Below are positions 61,832 through 64,000 of a stretch of DNA of 64,000 nt, piece by piece. The notes below the pieces were generated by a model that did not search any database, was not told the origin of the DNA, and saw only the letters and a list, made by a program, of their open reading frames with translations. The translations under genes were made by a program, and so were the position numbers. Numbering within the stretch: the stretch's first letter is position 1; each line of letters begins with the position of its first letter. Origin of the DNA: Bradyrhizobium erythrophlei (GTDB lineage: Bacteria > Pseudomonadota > Alphaproteobacteria > Rhizobiales > Xanthobacteraceae); the NCBI RefSeq assembly GCF_900129505.1, contig NZ_LT670818.1, positions 6,543,001 through 6,607,000 of the forward strand, read 5' to 3'.

Positions 61832-62746
61832 ATGCCCATGCACATCACCAACCGCCGCCTTCGCGTTATCTGGCGGATGCTTGCACTGGTAGGTTTTTCG
61901 GTCTGCGCGTGCGCGATAACGGCGCTGTGTCAGACGATAAACAACACTGGGTTCTGCAATATCATAAATCAAGGAAGCAACAACAAGGGTATCTACATAC
62001 AGTATTGCAATGCATCTGGCGTGCCAAAAGTTGATTTGCTTGATCCTCCTCTCCTCTGGCTTGGTATGGATATTCCCACGCTCATGTCTTTTGTGGGAGC
62101 GAGAAACCCGACGGTGCTCAAAGATGGAGGTCTCACAACAATCGTAGCTAACGGAACGCTATTTGGTCTTTCAGGAAATACCAAGTACGGGTTTGATGCA
62201 CAGGGCAAGCTGGCGTCGATGTCCGTTGAAAACCAATGCACTGAGACCCGCGACGACTATCTCCTCAAGACGCAACCACCGGATCTGCATCCAAGTTGGC
62301 TGGAGTGGAGAAATAGCCCGGACTACCGTCTTTCATACGAGAAGACGACGCAATGCTCTCAGATTTTCGAAGTCTCCAAGACCCTAGTGAAATTGTTTGG
62401 CTCCCCTGCAGAGGACAAAACGATTTCCCACGTCGGTCGCGTGCCCTCGACAAGTGAAATTTGCGCGGGAATTACGAGTGCGCCTCAGCAGCCTTGCAGC
62501 AACACGGGGGCGCTTCGCTCAACCTACATACAAAACTTCATAGGCCCCGATCGTCTCACAGGGATAGGTGTCGTGACGCGTGAGCTAATGATGCACGGTG
62601 AAGTGCAAAAAGGAAGTTACTATCCGCGTGTTTGGCGGCGGGAAATCGTTGGTGTCGTATCAGTCTGGGGGCCCGCGGGGCGACCCGAGCCGACCCCAAG
62701 TGTATACGGCGCTTTTCGCTTTTATCTTGGTGCAGAGCTTCCCTGA
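61832..62746 (+). CDS. Exported hypothetical protein
   Basis: 304 residues from ATG 61832. An N-terminal hydrophobic segment (MLALVGFSVCACAITALC) precedes an Asn-rich stretch (TINNTGFCNIINQGSNNKGI), then a soluble domain with scattered Cys. Codon use is less GC-rich than the surrounding genes, hinting at transfer. No family recognised; it is likely co-transcribed with the gene before it. Confidence 0.55.
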   Translation: MPMHITNRRLRVIWRMLALVGFSVCACAITALCQTINNTGFCNIINQGSNNKGIYIQYCNASGVPKVDLLDPPLLWLGMDIPTLMSFVGARNPTVLKDGGLTTIVANGTLFGLSGNTKYGFDAQGKLASMSVENQCTETRDDYLLKTQPPDLHPSWLEWRNSPDYRLSYEKTTQCSQIFEVSKTLVKLFGSPAEDKTISHVGRVPSTSEICAGITSAPQQPCSNTGALRSTYIQNFIGPDRLTGIGVVTRELMMHGEVQKGSYYPRVWRREIVGVVSVWGPAGRPEPTPSVYGAFRFYLGAELP

Positions 62747-62771
62747 TCTTGGAATCCGGCCAGGTTCGTGC

Positions 62772-62879
62772 CATTCGGCTATCGTGAGCAAGGGCGACGG
62801 CTGCGGCAAACCCAAGAAATACGGCGTCTTTACAAGGGTCTTCGATTTCGACAAATGGATCGAGACGCACGCCAAATGA
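62772..62879 (+). pseudogene. C-terminal remnant of a trypsin-like serine protease
   Basis: The frame reads IVSKGDGCGKPKKYGVFTRV then FDFDKWIETHAK. This is the end of the S1 fold (V-S-x-G-x-G-C-x-x-P-x-x-x-G-V-Y/F-T-R-V-x-x-x-x-x-W-I). No catalytic His, Asp or Ser is upstream in frame. It is the tail of a lost gene. Confidence 0.7.
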
Positions 62880-63148
62880 ACGGGCTAAGACGTACCCAAC
62901 TGCCGAATCGATCTGGAAGCTCGAGGTCGCGCTGAAATGCCGGTCGTGCCGCAAAGGCCGCTTCGCGCCGCCGGAGCGCGGCAACGATACCGCCGCGCCG
63001 CCGAGGTCGTGATCAGATCACGGTGGATGTCGCGGTGAGAGCTATTTTTGTCCCGATCAAAGACGCTCTTTTCGCGGTTCCGTGAGATGGACTTAATTCC
63101 ATCCCATAGAGTAAATTCAACACTGTTTGGCTGAGGGGGTGCATAAAG

Positions 63149-63358
63149 TTGTGCCCGCGAAAAACGGGGTTTAGCCGCCTGGAGCGCGGGCTTGAAAACC
63201 CTTCGGTTGCAGTCCTTGAAAAGCTCGCAAGAGCGCTGAAGGCATCCATTCCGGATCTGTTCGTCGCGCCCGCAAAGGGGAAGCGCCACCGCGGCCGCTC
63301 AAAGCTGGCCGTCGCCCGAGGAAGTGACCGCAGCGTCAACTCCTGCCTCAGCGCCTAG
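63149..63358 (+). pseudogene. Headless XRE-family regulator
   Basis: FSRLERGLENPSVAVLEKLA and RALKASIPDLFV are the second half of an HTH_3 domain (after recognition helix). The first half (the L-R-x-x-R start) is missing, and only a TTG at 63149 is available. A basic tail follows. Probably a remnant. Confidence 0.6.
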
Positions 63359-63727
63359 GGAGAAACGCAGGCGCCGATGACTTCCGATCTTCCCCCATAA
63401 GCAGACCTTTTCAGATCCGATGGGCATGTCTCAAATGTGCCAAAGCACGAAATCGCTGCGCGATAGCCCGCTGCGCGGGTAGCCCAACCGCGAGTGCGGT
63501 AACCGGAGGCAAGATCGTCAAAACACGTTGAGGCGGTGCGGCCTGTCTGCGAGCATGGTGGTCGCGGATAGAACGGTCCGCAATTCCGCGCCCGAGATGC
63601 GGAAGGCTACTTCTGCATCGTCAAGAATTTGAATGACGGACACCGTGCAATCGGAAAAGCGGAGATCATCTTGACGAGTATATTTATTTTTACTTGCGGC
63701 CGGGGCAGCGCGACTGGATTGCTGGCT
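63359..63727. other. Intergenic stretch before the PAS gene
   Basis: About 370 bases with no gene recognised. A short stem CCCGCTGCGCGGG (63469-63481) is present. The AT-rich stretch near 63680-63695 (TATATTTATTTTTAC) could hold the promoter of the next gene. Confidence 0.4.
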
Positions 63728-64000
63728 ATGAACGAACCGCGTCGCAGCTTAGACGACGAACCATTGCGCAAGGGCGAGGAGCGTTGGCGCCGCTTGGTCG
63801 AGGCGTTGCCGCAACTTGTCTGGTCTGCTACGCCGGACGGCGCGTGCGACTATTTTAGCGCGCAATGGACGCAGTACACCGGGGTCGCCGAGAGTGAGTT
63901 GCTCGGTTGGCGCTGGATGGACGTTCTCCATCCCGATGATCGGCATAGTACGCGGCGAGTTTGGACGGATTCGGTCGCGGAGCGACACGCCTATGATGTG
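63728..64000 (+). CDS. PAS-domain sensor protein, N-terminal part (runs off the window)
   Basis: 91 codons from ATG 63728 to the window edge, without a stop. EERWRRLVEALPQLVWSATP and YFSAQWTQYTGVAESELLGW, then VLHPDDRHSTRRVW, are a PAS_3-type fold. Such a start usually leads to a histidine kinase of the HWE/HisKA2 kind or a GGDEF protein. What follows is outside the window. Confidence 0.85.
   Translation, partial: MNEPRRSLDDEPLRKGEERWRRLVEALPQLVWSATPDGACDYFSAQWTQYTGVAESELLGWRWMDVLHPDDRHSTRRVWTDSVAERHAYDV

Overview
The window reads as chromosome of an alphaproteobacterium of the Bradyrhizobium / Nitrobacteraceae group. The evidence is GC-rich coding sequence, ETC complex I subunit (NDUFS4-like), OpgC, DUF6481, DUF3551 and MXKDX-repeat proteins, several small proteins whose wording I recognise from Bradyrhizobium genomes, and a Bradyrhizobium-style palindromic repeat. 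This is a judgement from protein character, not from a search.

Layout. (1) 1-5.7 kb: a nitrilase-type hydrolase followed by a branched-chain-amino-acid/urea-type ABC importer whose second permease and first ATPase are fused. (2) 6.4-10.8 kb, minus strand: a compact RiPP (TOMM) locus, which I consider the most interesting part of the window. A 134-residue precursor has a signal-peptide-like N-terminus, a leader, and a C-terminal core with 14 cysteines, the first seven in exact CxxC spacing. It is followed by a YcaO cyclodehydratase fused to its leader-binding E1-like partner, and by a SagB-type dehydrogenase. Together these predict a polythiazole product. (3) 11.1-13.9 kb: a VOC protein, a 41-codon carbamoyltransferase stump, OpgC and the complex I accessory subunit. 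(4) 14-21.6 kb: leucine catabolism (methylcrotonyl-CoA carboxylase beta and alpha, HMG-CoA lyase) converging on a TRAP transporter (DctM, DctQ, DctP). (5) 21.9-26.4 kb: small secreted, membrane and low-complexity proteins (MXKDX repeats, glycine zipper, collagen-like lipoprotein), then a PilZ gene.

From about 26.4 to 51.5 kb the character changes. Coding density falls, and most genes are hypothetical proteins of 30-150 residues. Dispersed repeats and structured terminator-like elements are frequent. A tRNA 3' fragment and the 3' end of the PilZ gene are duplicated about 4.7 kb apart. The region also holds a large serine recombinase, a broken SRAP gene, and two group II introns lying tail to tail (one intact in coding, one truncated with an amber codon). 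I read it as an old, decaying genomic island. Several repeats look like structured RNAs: a pair on the minus strand (44.1 and 45.3 kb) shows compensatory base changes, and a pair on the plus strand (33.5 and 37.8 kb) shares a 5' domain, a middle hairpin and a terminator.

From 51.5 to 58.5 kb a normal operon returns: RclC-like DUF417 protein, FUSC/AaeB, DUF1656/AaeX and HlyD/AaeA on the minus strand. A divergent RclR-like AraC regulator and a Tat-exported oxalate-decarboxylase-type bicupin follow. After a cold-shock protein, 59.7-63.4 kb is again decayed: a frameshifted IS630 copy, two secreted unknowns, the tail of a trypsin-like protease and a headless XRE regulator. The window ends inside a PAS-domain signalling protein.
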